Assembly: GCA_030531085.1 (NCBI GenBank)
Contig: JAUNOM010000009.1
Location: forward strand, 1-64,000
DNA length: 64,000 nucleotides
Origin: Prevotellaceae bacterium
GTDB lineage: Bacteria > Bacteroidota > Bacteroidia > Bacteroidales > Bacteroidaceae
Direction: 5' to 3'
The position numbers and the translations under genes are program-made. Under the pieces are notes generated by a model, which saw only the letters and a program-made list of their open reading frames with translations, ran no database searches and was not told where the DNA came from. This document shows positions 1 through 9,900 of the stretch, in pieces (within the stretch, counting starts at the first letter, position 1; each line of letters opens with the position of its first letter).

Positions 1-133
1 ATTGTTTTACAGGAAGAAAACAGGCATAAATAATGTCTGTTCCCAATGTCCTTGGAGTATGGTGTAATATGTGATAAGTATGGTACGAATATAAAAGGAA
101 CAACTATATTATTATAAATAAAACATTCAGAAT

Positions 134-724
134 ATGAATGCTGGACTTAAAATATTATTATTGTCGTTGGGCATGATGTTTGGTACGTTAGAATCCTATT
201 CGCAGACTGTGGCTGTGAAGAGCAATCTGTTGGATGCGGCCATACGTGATGTCAACGCAGGTGTGGAGGTAGGGATAGCGCCGAAATGGACGCTTGATGT
301 GCCTGTAAGTCTAAATGGATGGGAACTGAGTCATGGCCGACGCTGGAAGCACTGGTATGTGCAGCCCGGTGTCAGGTATTGGTTTTGTGACCGTTTCGCA
401 GGACATTTTGTAGGTGGACATCTGCATGGCGGACAGTTTAATATAGGTGGTTTCGACGGGAAGATAAACCTCTTGGGCACTGACTTCCGCAAACTGAAGG
501 ACACTCGCTTTCAAGGATGGTTCATAGGCGGTGGCGTCAGCTATGGGTATGCATGGCTTCTGGACCGGCACTGGAACGTGGAGGGCGAGATAGGTGTCGG
601 ATATTCCTACACATATTATGACCAGTACAGGTGTGTAGGCTGTGGAAAGAAGATAAAGTCCGGCAAGTCACATAATTATGTGGGGCCCACAAAGGCGGCC
701 ATAAATGTTGTATATCTCTTTTAA
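134..724 (+). CDS. DUF3575 family protein, first gene of the fimbrial operon
   Basis: A 196-residue secreted protein with a signal peptide at about residues 1-23 (hydrophobic LLLSLGMMFG, then SYSQ). It is rich in Gly and aromatic residues and ends in VVYLF, the alternating, aromatic-terminated pattern of a small outer-membrane beta-barrel. The sequence matches my recollection of DUF3575 proteins, which commonly stand first in Bacteroidales Mfa1/FimA-type fimbrial loci next to DUF3868 genes, as here (11 bases to the next gene). A CVGCGKK segment near residue 160 has a CxxC pair of unknown role. The only plausible start is the ATG at 134. The exact role in fimbria assembly is unknown; an outer-membrane assembly or anchoring function is inference. 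Confidence 0.8.
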   Translation: MNAGLKILLLSLGMMFGTLESYSQTVAVKSNLLDAAIRDVNAGVEVGIAPKWTLDVPVSLNGWELSHGRRWKHWYVQPGVRYWFCDRFAGHFVGGHLHGGQFNIGGFDGKINLLGTDFRKLKDTRFQGWFIGGGVSYGYAWLLDRHWNVEGEIGVGYSYTYYDQYRCVGCGKKIKSGKSHNYVGPTKAAINVVYLF

Positions 725-735
725 TAACACAAAGG

Positions 736-2157
736 ATGGTAATGAACAAGATTATATTTACATTGATGTCTGTCATGATGTCCTCCGCAGGCATTCATGC
801 CAAGGATGTGGTGGACAATGTGTCTGTCAGTTCCTTGCAGATGGAACGTGAGGGACGTTATCTCTCTGTCAGCATGAATATGGGGCTGGACAGCCTTTAT
901 GTGGCCTCAAACCAGTGCGTGCTCCTTACACCCTGGATCGTGAACGGCACGGACTCTGCCGCCATGCCCGCAGTGGCTGTATACGGACGCCGCAGATATT
1001 ACTACTATCTGCGTAACAATGGCGAGGCGATGATGTCGGGAGAGGGGGAGAAGTCGTATATGGCTGCGGAGAAACCCGACACCGTGGGATATCATGAGCT
1101 GCTGCCATACCGGGATTGGATGGATGGTGCCACGCTCAAGTTGAGGCGTGTGGATGAGGGATGCTGCCGTAAGGTGCTGCTGAACGAGTGTGGACGGCTG
1201 GGCAAATACAGTGAGAAGTTTTTCCCGGACCTGGTGTATATGACGCCCGAGGGAACCATGGAGAAGCGGCGAACGCTTGAGGGAAGGGCGTATATAGACT
1301 TCCCTGTGGACGAGACCATCATATATCCCGATTACCGCAAGAACACTGCGGAGCTGGCGGCCATACGCGCCACCATTGACAGTGTGCGTTATGACCGTGA
1401 TGCCAAGATAGACACTGTGTGGCTGAAAGGCTATGCGTCGCCTGAGAGTCCGTATAGTCACAACACGGAATTGGCCATTGGGCGTACAAAGGCATTGAGG
1501 GAATACCTGCAGCAGCTGTATCATTTCGACGGAGTGGCCATGCTTACGGCCCATGAACCGGAGGACTGGGAGGGACTTCGCAGGTTTGTGGAGAACTCAA
1601 ACCTTACACACCGCATGGAAATACTGGAGCTTATAGCGACAGACATGAACCCCGACGCGAAGGAGGAAAGGATAAAGCGGCTGTATCCCGAGGACTATAA
1701 GTTCATGTTGACGCACTTTTACCCCGCGTTGCGACACACTGACTACAGGGTTTCATACGTGATAAGGTCGTATAACGATCCTGTGCAGATACTGGAGGTG
1801 ATGAGGAAGCAGCCGCAGAAGCTGAGTCAGAACGAGTTTTATGTGGCGGCAGGAACGCTAAAGCCAGGCACGGACGAGTTCACAGAGGTGTTTGAGACCG
1901 CCGTGAAGATGTTCCCTGATGACAAGGCGGCAAACCTCAATGCGGCAAATGCCGCCATGAGGCGCGGAGACCTGGACGGAGCGGAGAGGTATCTGCGTAA
2001 GGCTGGGGACTCGCCCGAGGCCTTGTATGCAAGGGGAGCGCTGGCAATATGCAGGAAGGACTATGACACCGCCGTGAGATTTCTTACAGCGGCTAAGGAA
2101 GCCGGTTTGAAAGAGGCGGAGAAGACATTGCAGGAATTACATAATAGAATTAACTAA
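736..2157 (+). CDS. DUF3868 family protein with OmpA-like and TPR-like C-terminus
   Basis: A 473-residue exported protein with a signal peptide at about 1-22. The N-terminal part (residues about 25-130, with VYGRRRYYYYLRN) is DUF3868-like. The middle (about 205-350) resembles an OmpA peptidoglycan-binding fold, with the segment LKGYASPESPYSHNTELAIGR. The end (about 375-473) has tetratricopeptide-like helices (ANAAMRRGDLDGAERYLRKAG). This combination is typical of the accessory gene upstream of Mfa1-type fimbrillins and suggests a periplasmic protein tying the fimbria to the wall. AAAGG at 731-735 abuts the ATG at 736, so the in-frame ATG at 742 (MNKIIF) may be the true start. It lies 15 bases before the shaft gene. 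Confidence 0.8.
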   Translation: MVMNKIIFTLMSVMMSSAGIHAKDVVDNVSVSSLQMEREGRYLSVSMNMGLDSLYVASNQCVLLTPWIVNGTDSAAMPAVAVYGRRRYYYYLRNNGEAMMSGEGEKSYMAAEKPDTVGYHELLPYRDWMDGATLKLRRVDEGCCRKVLLNECGRLGKYSEKFFPDLVYMTPEGTMEKRRTLEGRAYIDFPVDETIIYPDYRKNTAELAAIRATIDSVRYDRDAKIDTVWLKGYASPESPYSHNTELAIGRTKALREYLQQLYHFDGVAMLTAHEPEDWEGLRRFVENSNLTHRMEILELIATDMNPDAKEERIKRLYPEDYKFMLTHFYPALRHTDYRVSYVIRSYNDPVQILEVMRKQPQKLSQNEFYVAAGTLKPGTDEFTEVFETAVKMFPDDKAANLNAANAAMRRGDLDGAERYLRKAGDSPEALYARGALAICRKDYDTAVRFLTAAKEAGLKEAEKTLQELHNRIN

Positions 2158-2172
2158 ATAAAATTTTAAGAA

Positions 2173-3891
2173 ATGAAAAAATCCTTATTCTTCGTGCCAT
2201 TATTCATGGCCGCATTTGCAAGTTGCACTAATGAGGATACGGTCAGTGAGCCAGTTGCTGAAACTGGGACCAGTTTCCTCTCTGTTAATTTGGTAAACAC
2301 ACCTTCTATGGGTACCCGTGCCACAGAAGATGCAGAGAATTATGAAGACGGTACCGCAACAGAAAACGATGTCAAATCTATCCGTTTCTATTTCTTTGAC
2401 AAAGATAAGAAAGCCGTTAAGGTTAAGGGCAATGGTACATTGAGCCATCTTGACCTGCCTTCCACTGATGGAAGTACAATTGAGACAGGAGAAGGAAGCT
2501 CTCCTAATGTGGAGAAGACCATCAACGCAACCCTTGTCATAGAAACACCGAAGGGCGATAATATCCCTACTTCCATCATTGCAGTGCTGAACCCGACCGA
2601 GAATCTTAAAAAAGCTGACATAACCTCTATCGATGATCTTAACGAGCAGATTGAGGCATATAACAAGAATGGTGGCTTTGTGATGTCAAACTCTGTATAT
2701 GCCAAGGGCGCAGGTGAAAATGTAAGTAAGATGGAGGAGGTAAGTGTCGCCGGACATCTTTATGAGAACAGAGAGACCGCGCTGAGTAATCCTGTAGACA
2801 TCTATGTGGAGCGTGTGCTTGCAAAGGTACGTGTGCATAACGGTCTTACGCCTGTAGAGGGTAAGGACGGCATATATTCTACAGGTGTGGACAAATATAA
2901 TAATGCTTATACTTATGGTGGCAAGACCATCTATGTCAAGTTCCTCGGTTGGAACGTCACAGCCACAGCGGATAAGTCACGTCTGATGAAGGAGATAAAT
3001 CCAGCTTGGGCTGATAACCTTTTCGGCAGTGAGGCATGGAACTATTCACCGTATTTCCGTTCTTTCTGGGCTGTAAATCCTACTGGTGTAGAATATAACT
3101 ATTTTGCATTCAATAAGGGAGATGATGAAAAAGGTGCGAATTGCTTGCCGTTAGTGAGCGGCACAGACAAGACTGCCTATTCATACACATACGTTCAGGA
3201 GAATGCCGCCAAGGATTATACAACTGGAGCGAATGCGGATACACCTACACAGGTTATCATCGCTGCACAGCTTGTGGACGAGAATGGTAATGCTATGGAG
3301 TTTGCGGAATGGGCTGGCATAAAGTACAGCATAGAAGACCTGAAGACTGCCATGCTGGCACAGTCAAACCTTTACAGAAAGGTTGTAACAGAGACCGAGA
3401 CGAAGTATGAACCTATAACGGTTGATGACGTGGAGCTGAAGACCGCTACAGCGGCCGAATATGTTCCTGAGACTGGGGCACCCCGCAGGTATAGAACTTA
3501 CCTAAAGCTTATAGAAGGAAAGGAAAGTGAGACGTGGACCAGTGGTAATGAGGAGGGCGCTTCAACGGTGGATGCTAATACCGTGCTGCAGAACCTTGGT
3601 AGCGCAAAGGTATGGAAGAGTGGTTATACTTACTATTACTTCCCAATCCAGCACCTTGCTACTCCTCCGATGACAGATGATGTTGTGAATACGGGTGCAT
3701 ACGGCGTAGTGCGTAACCACCTGTATGATGCGAACATTACCACTCTTGCAGGCCTTGGAACACCAGTGTATGATCCTGAAGAGACAATATATCCCGAGAA
3801 GCCGGAGGTTGATGAGACATACATTGCGGCAAAGATTAACATTCTGTCATGGCGTCTTGTTAAGCAGAATATCAGTCTGGACTGGAAATAA
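2173..3891 (+). CDS. Mfa1-family fimbria major (shaft) subunit
   Basis: A 572-residue lipoprotein precursor: MKKSLFFVPLFMAAFASC gives a lipobox with Cys18. Residue 49 is Arg in the context MGTRATED, matching the arginine-specific cleavage that matures FimA/Mfa1 fimbrillins in Porphyromonas. VKSIRFYFFDKD is the usual first strand of the Mfa-like N-terminal domain. The end, NILSWRLVKQNISLDWK, matches the C-terminal donor-strand region of the Mfa1 C-terminal domain. As third gene of the operon, followed by a strong hairpin and the anchor gene, it is best read as the polymerising shaft protein. Being a major rather than a minor subunit is inferred from position and domain make-up. Codons are more A/T-ending than in the flanking genes, perhaps reflecting high expression. 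Confidence 0.85.
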   Translation: MKKSLFFVPLFMAAFASCTNEDTVSEPVAETGTSFLSVNLVNTPSMGTRATEDAENYEDGTATENDVKSIRFYFFDKDKKAVKVKGNGTLSHLDLPSTDGSTIETGEGSSPNVEKTINATLVIETPKGDNIPTSIIAVLNPTENLKKADITSIDDLNEQIEAYNKNGGFVMSNSVYAKGAGENVSKMEEVSVAGHLYENRETALSNPVDIYVERVLAKVRVHNGLTPVEGKDGIYSTGVDKYNNAYTYGGKTIYVKFLGWNVTATADKSRLMKEINPAWADNLFGSEAWNYSPYFRSFWAVNPTGVEYNYFAFNKGDDEKGANCLPLVSGTDKTAYSYTYVQENAAKDYTTGANADTPTQVIIAAQLVDENGNAMEFAEWAGIKYSIEDLKTAMLAQSNLYRKVVTETETKYEPITVDDVELKTATAAEYVPETGAPRRYRTYLKLIEGKESETWTSGNEEGASTVDANTVLQNLGSAKVWKSGYTYYYFPIQHLATPPMTDDVVNTGAYGVVRNHLYDANITTLAGLGTPVYDPEETIYPEKPEVDETYIAAKINILSWRLVKQNISLDWK

Positions 3892-3960
3892 CAATATAAG
3901 GATCTGACAGCATTTATCCGCTTTTTCCGACAGCAAAGATAAGTGATATGTAAGAAAGGA

Positions 3961-4014
3961 AGAATGCGGACGTGGTGACATACTGTGTGTGATGTCACGG
4001 TCCGCATTCTTTTA
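3961..4014 (+). terminator. Hairpin with T-run between shaft and anchor genes
   Basis: AGAATGCGGAC (3961-3971) pairs with GTCCGCATTCT (4000-4010), and inside it GTGACAT (3975-3981) pairs with ATGTCAC (3992-3998). The helix is followed by TTTTAT. It has the form of an intrinsic terminator but sits between co-directional operon genes 152 bases apart. It probably stops most transcripts after the shaft gene and lets some read into the minor subunits. Confidence 0.75.
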
Positions 4015-4043
4015 TAATTAAAATAAGCAAGTAATACAACGGC

Positions 4044-5123
4044 ATGAAGATACTACAGCATTTCAATACTCATACGCTGATGGCGGTTATGGTGATGTTT
4101 CTGTTCCTGTTTACATCGTGTAACGGTTTCGTATACGATGAGGAGGGGGACTGTTCTGTGACTTACAGCCTGAAGTTCCGCTATGACATGAACTTGAAGT
4201 GGGCTGACGCATTTGCCAATGAGGTCAAGTCTGTGTGCCTGTATGCCTTTGATGAAGATGGAGTGCTTGTGTGGAAGAACTCCGAGGTCGGTGCTGTGCT
4301 GGCGCAGCCTGATTATTCCATGAACCTTGATCTGCCTGCCGGGCACTACAGACTGCTGGCATGGTGCGGACTGGAGAATGGAAAGGAAAGGGAGTCGTTT
4401 GAGGTGCCGGAGACAACAGTGGGCGTGACACGCATTGAAGATGTCACTTGCCGGATGAATGTTGACGAGGGAGAGGATGGCATGGCTCACAGTGACAGGT
4501 ATCTGGACTTCCTGTTTCACGGTGTTATAGATGTGGACCTGCCCGAGGATGTTGACGGCGGACACTATACCTATATAATGCCGTTGGTGAAGAATACCAA
4601 CCACATTAGGATCATATTACAGCAGCTGTCGGGCGAGGACCTTGATGTGGATGATTTCAATTTCAAGATAGAGGATAGCAATGGCTTCATGGCCAGTGAT
4701 AACAGTTTGTTGGGTGACAACAGGATGGTGATGTACCGGCCGTGGGCGGTTACATCAGGCACTGCGGGAGTAGGTAAGGATGACGTATCTCCGCACAGCC
4801 GCGCCATAGTGAATGTTAATGGCGTCATAGCGGACTTCTCTGTCGGCAGGATGATGGATGGACATTACAGGAGTATGTATCTCACCATCACCAATAAGGA
4901 CGGAGAGTTGGTGGCGAAAGTGCCGGTGATAGACTATGCTCTGTTGTCAAAGGAGTACTATGAGGAGGCTTACGGCCACAGAATGAGTAATCAGGAGTTT
5001 CTGGACCGTGAGGATGAGTATGTGCTTACGTTCTTCCTGGACAGCAACAGGAAGTGGAACAGCACTTCAATACTTATACATTCATGGAGAATAGTGCTTC
5101 ATAACGTGGATCTCAATGGGTAA
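4044..5123 (+). CDS. FimB/Mfa2-family fimbrial anchor subunit
   Basis: A 359-residue lipoprotein precursor with a lipobox FLFTSC (Cys26). The first domain starts SVTYSLKFRYDMNLKWADAFANEVKSVCLYAFDEDG, the signature arrangement of FimB/Mfa2 proteins (strand, linker, V..V.LYAFD). The C-terminus, ILIHSWRIVLHNVDL, also fits the family. In Porphyromonas such proteins stay lipidated in the outer membrane, anchor the shaft and set its length. Here the gene directly follows the shaft gene after an attenuator-like hairpin, the same order as mfa1-mfa2. No Arg-Ala maturation site is obvious near the N-terminus, consistent with a retained anchor. Confidence 0.85.
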   Translation: MKILQHFNTHTLMAVMVMFLFLFTSCNGFVYDEEGDCSVTYSLKFRYDMNLKWADAFANEVKSVCLYAFDEDGVLVWKNSEVGAVLAQPDYSMNLDLPAGHYRLLAWCGLENGKERESFEVPETTVGVTRIEDVTCRMNVDEGEDGMAHSDRYLDFLFHGVIDVDLPEDVDGGHYTYIMPLVKNTNHIRIILQQLSGEDLDVDDFNFKIEDSNGFMASDNSLLGDNRMVMYRPWAVTSGTAGVGKDDVSPHSRAIVNVNGVIADFSVGRMMDGHYRSMYLTITNKDGELVAKVPVIDYALLSKEYYEEAYGHRMSNQEFLDREDEYVLTFFLDSNRKWNSTSILIHSWRIVLHNVDLNG

Positions 5124-5182
5124 CAATATATAAGAATCATTTAGAAGAGAACGGACGCTTACTTAATTTTGGTTTTGGATTT

Positions 5183-6919
5183 ATGAATTTCCTCCGACAT
5201 ATATGTTGCAGGTCATACTCATTGGTGTTAGCGGCAATGGCGTTGTTTGTTGTCCCGGTGCTGGTTTCGTGTGCATCGGACTATGACACTGTTGTGCAGG
5301 ATACATCAGAAGAGGATGGCTTGATGAGCCTCTGCCTGACAATAAGCACGGGCGGTGATGCTGTGTCGGATGATAATGAGGCCAGTGTCTTTGCAGGCAC
5401 ACCTGCCGATGGCGAGTATATGCCAGGAGAAGGCTTTGAGAATTATATACAGTTTGTTGGCGAACAGCGCGATTTCAGAGTCTACCTTGTTAATGAGACT
5501 GATGATAAGGTGTTGCGTGTGTTGGACAATCCCATGGTACGCCCTCTGGGTGCGAATGGCAAACAGTACCGTCTGGATATGCTTGTGACATCGGATGAGG
5601 TGCGGAATTACCTGAGTGACGGTAGCATAAAGATTATGATGCTGGCCAATTGGCGCCGTTATCCAGAGAATGTGGTGGGACGCACTGTTAGTGATATTGT
5701 GAAGGACCCTGCGTCTGTGTTTGGCTATACACCGTTCGGTGGCAGGCTTACTGTGGAGAACCGCATTCCGATGTTTGGCATTAGAAGGTTTGATAATGTA
5801 AAGGTAGAGGAAGGAGGCGTGCAGGAGCTGGGAATGCTGAATATGCTGAGGGCTTTTGCAAAGATAGAGATTGTGGACAAGAACATAGATAATGCCGACG
5901 CGCCGAAGATAGAGAAGGCGGAACTTGTGCGTTATACCAATAGTGCCGCTATGGCACCGTATGGTGTTACAGACCAGAACGGCTATGTTTTTGGTACATG
6001 GACTCTGGATTATGGTGGACTCTCTGTTCCAGAGGGTGCAACTGTTAATGAGAGTGCGGCCTCATTGGTGAGACTTTCGGAAGAGCCCTCCTCCTATATT
6101 ATATACTGTCCGGAATATAAGAATACAGGTGAGGGCGTTACTCCATCGGGTATACGTGTGACTTATAGTGACGGTGTCACGTATATGGTGGAGTTTAAGA
6201 ACTATGGTACACTGCCCGGTATGGCAAAGGATGAGATATTCGATATAAAACGTAATAACTGGTATTCATTCGCGCTGAAACGGGAGCAGGGTATGCTGGA
6301 CATCGAGGTGGATGTCCAGCCGTATGCATCGTGTTCCATGAACGCTCCGCTGGGAGTGCAGCTTGATGAGATGGGTGATATGATAGTGCACAAGGAGGAG
6401 GATCCTGATAATCCGGGACAACTGAAGCTCCCTGATGCCTTTAAAGAATATCTCTCAACCCACAACAAGACATTGCCGCCCTTTGAGTATCATGATGAGC
6501 TTGGAGACTATTATGTCATTCACTTGGGCGTGGACGGCACGATGGCAGGCTCGGAGGTGTGGCTCAAGGATAATGCCGGATGCCGTGTCATGAGTGATTT
6601 CAACGGAAAGGATGACACACCGAATTGTAGCACACGGCGGGTGCTGCAGTATTCCGGAACAGATACGTATGAGTACTATAAGGATCGTAATGGTGAGAGC
6701 CGCTTGCAGCATAATGAAGACCACTCCTCTGTGGTTTATGACAATGAGGGAGTGATGATATTCAAGAATGCTGACAATACAGAACGCTACCGTGTTGAGT
6801 CATGGGACAGTGCAACAGGTAAATTCTTTATTCTCTCCGAGTCTCCAACCAAGTATGTTTTTCATGAGTATGACAAAACAGGAAAGCCTACTGGCAAGGT
6901 CGTAGAGATGGACAAGTAG
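5183..6919 (+). CDS. Mfa-like minor fimbrial subunit lipoprotein
   Basis: A 578-residue lipoprotein precursor with lipobox VLVSC (Cys30) after a long hydrophobic stretch. It is acidic and beta-rich. Segments such as FRVYLVNETDDKVLRVLD and MLNMLRAFAKIEIVDKN resemble the N-terminal strands and the conserved AKIE turn of fimbrillin-superfamily proteins. It therefore looks like an accessory or tip-proximal subunit. The C-terminal 150 residues (GDYYVIHLGVDGT onward) are not recognised. The gene lies 59 bases after the anchor gene and 46 before the DUF4906 gene. Family assignment beyond 'Mfa-like' is not secure. Confidence 0.65.
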   Translation: MNFLRHICCRSYSLVLAAMALFVVPVLVSCASDYDTVVQDTSEEDGLMSLCLTISTGGDAVSDDNEASVFAGTPADGEYMPGEGFENYIQFVGEQRDFRVYLVNETDDKVLRVLDNPMVRPLGANGKQYRLDMLVTSDEVRNYLSDGSIKIMMLANWRRYPENVVGRTVSDIVKDPASVFGYTPFGGRLTVENRIPMFGIRRFDNVKVEEGGVQELGMLNMLRAFAKIEIVDKNIDNADAPKIEKAELVRYTNSAAMAPYGVTDQNGYVFGTWTLDYGGLSVPEGATVNESAASLVRLSEEPSSYIIYCPEYKNTGEGVTPSGIRVTYSDGVTYMVEFKNYGTLPGMAKDEIFDIKRNNWYSFALKREQGMLDIEVDVQPYASCSMNAPLGVQLDEMGDMIVHKEEDPDNPGQLKLPDAFKEYLSTHNKTLPPFEYHDELGDYYVIHLGVDGTMAGSEVWLKDNAGCRVMSDFNGKDDTPNCSTRRVLQYSGTDTYEYYKDRNGESRLQHNEDHSSVVYDNEGVMIFKNADNTERYRVESWDSATGKFFILSESPTKYVFHEYDKTGKPTGKVVEMDK

Positions 6920-6965
6920 GGCGGTAGGCATTATATGGAGACGGAAACGAGGACTATTCTTTTTA

Positions 6966-9900
6966 ATGTTAGCATATATGAGTACGAGGATAATACATTC
7001 ATTGGTCAGTAGGGTGATGATGTGGCTGCTGGTATCGTTGCTGTGGTCGTGTCATGATGACTTTTTTGCTGATGAGAATATGCTGTATGGTGAGGCTATA
7101 GTCAATATAGAGGCATCGTTTGAGCCATTCTCTGCAATGTGTGTCAATAGTGGTACTACCAGGGCATACGCCGGGAATGTGATGGGAGAGCTATCGGATA
7201 TGGCCCTGTTGGCGTATGATGAGGATGGCAATCTGTTGAGAGACTATCCTATGGCATTGGACTTTACTCAGGAAGACGTGAAGGATGAGGACCGTGTCAA
7301 TGCTGATGCCACCACCGACACCACTTCTGAAAGGACGACAAAGTGCCTGATGAAGGAGCTGAAGATGAGTTATGGCACTTATTACCTCATTGCGGTTGCC
7401 AACATGGGCGAATACAATAAGGATGGAAGTGTTAAGCGACGCACCATCGATATGCTTACAGACATGGGTAGTAGCAGTTATGATACCTTGGACAAGCTGC
7501 GCGCCTTGAAACGTAAATGGGATACGGGCAATATCTATAACAACCGTGTTATGATGGGATTCTTTGTTGACAAGTCTGCCTCCGCATCGGCTCCGTCATC
7601 ACAGGACGACTTCATGCCCGTCACAGTGAACCGCAGTGCCATGTCGTTACGTACATGGCTGCGCCGTGCAGCCTCAAAGGTCACAGTGGATTTTGACGGT
7701 ACCGGTTTACGTGAGAATGTGAAGATATACATACATGATGTCAAGATCTATGACATTCCGAAGACCTGTACTGTCGGATTTGGAAAGAAAAAGCTACAGG
7801 ACAACTCATACCTGTCGTTTAACAATGCCGTGAAAGCGGATGCGGACAGCCTGCATAATGACGGACAGGTGATAGAGTTCGGAAGTGGAGACGAATACAG
7901 TCAGTGGCCAGTGATAGCCAAAGGCTCTCCTTATATAATGGATACTAATGGAGGCCGCGCCGATTTTCACAGCAACAGTTCACCGTCACTCTTCTTCTAT
8001 GAGAATATGCAAGGTGATGCACCTGAAGGAAAAGGCCCCGTAGTCGACCTCGTAAACGGCGGAGTGGCCAACAGTAACACCCTGAAGGATGATGTTCCTT
8101 ATGGCACATACATAGAGGTTAGGGCGCATTATGTGTCTGAGGCCAGTGGTAATATAAGCAATGGTGAGATTAAATATCGCTTCTTGCTTGGCAAGGATGC
8201 GGACAAAAACTGTGATGCGGAGCGCAACCATCATTATAAGGTGACATTGAAATTCAATGGCAACGCTAATGAATATTCATGGCATGTGGACTATAAGGAG
8301 GAGCCGGACACATGGGATGTGCCACAGCCTTGGTATGTATCGTATCTTTACAATCATCAGTCTACAATCCCGTTTAAGTACACTCCGGAAGAGGGTTATG
8401 AGGTTGTCTACTTTGAAGCGGAGATAATAAATAACCCTTGGCAACCGGACGAAGATGACAATATACCTATCCCGCCCGAAAGTCAGGGCGCTTTTGCCGA
8501 GACAAGGAATAAGAGGGTCGGCAATGGCTTCCTTTCTTTGCGCAAGACTATGGCATCTGTGGTAACTCCACAGATGTGTGGCGAGACAAAATGGCCTGGT
8601 TATGATAAATATCCTCCCAATGCTACAGTAGAGAGATCTATCGGTATTAATGACGAGTATTTCTATGGAAGGTCTGCCGGCAGCAAAGGTATTAATCGAG
8701 CAAAACGTACTTTCTACGTGGACGGCAGCTACAATCCGTCTACGGTACCAGACTCTTTGAAGGAGGAGATATACTCTTTTCAGAAGAAGGGACAAAGTGT
8801 ATCAGTGAATATGCCACTGTTCACAAGGGCGAAGGTGCTTATAAAGGAAACAGGATACTCTGGTAATAACCCTTATGTGGGATATACACGCACTGCTGAC
8901 ATAAGCATGACACCGTATGTTCGCCGTATAGGTACGAAAGATAAGCCTACAGCGGCAAACTCAAAGATAATCAATGTGCAGCAGGTACGAAGAATAGTCA
9001 ATCCTAAAGGAGTGTACAGACGTTCTGATAACTTTGCGCCTTTCCATGTGCACCTCCTTACGCTTCCGGGTGAAGGTGCCGAGAAATTCAAGGACTTTAA
9101 GTCTGACGGCCCGTGGATGGCAGAGGTACTTGGCGACAAGAACTTCATAACACTGGACGGCAAGCAGCAGGTTCATGGCTCAACAGAGACATCTATAGAG
9201 TTTAATATCAATTTCAACAGACTCAATAATGATAATAAAGTGCGCAATGCCATAGTGCGTGTGCGTTATAACAGTTATACCTGCACTCACCTTATATTCG
9301 TGAGACAAGGGTATGACCCACAGGCAATATCCCCAACAGCCAAGGATTATAACCATAGGGATGGCAACGGGCCGGCAGTAAGATGGAGGACGTTCAATCG
9401 TATCTCCGCAAATCTTGACGCTACAGACCCCAGAGACGAGGGCTCGTTGTTCAAATTCGGAAACACAAGCCAGCCTATAGACGCTGTTAACAACTGCTAT
9501 GGGGACAAAGATTATGATGGTGTATTAGATGGCGTAGGTATTTATTATAAGCATCCGGCCAATTGGTATGGAGTCTTTACCAATGAAGGTGAATATTTAA
9601 TAACCCAAAGCGATGGAAGCATTAATAACATCGTCAGTGGGCAACGCGTGAATTGGAAGACGATAAAAAAGAACGATGGCGGCTTCACTGATGTCTCATG
9701 GGCTAATATGGCTACCATGCGTCATTATGAACAGCTTTATACCACGCGCCATGTTCAGTTTGGTTATGGGGTACTCTATGCTGACGGAGCCACAAAGACT
9801 CTTGAGAATGTCAATGATGCGTATGGCTATTACCGACGAGATCCTGATAACATAAACGGCACAGACAGTGAGAAGGGAATGCGTGGTGTGTTCGCCTACT

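Noticed and set aside
907..1554. A 215-codon minus-strand frame opposite the DUF3868 gene.
   Set aside because: No recognisable motif, no ribosome site, and it lies wholly inside a well-supported gene.
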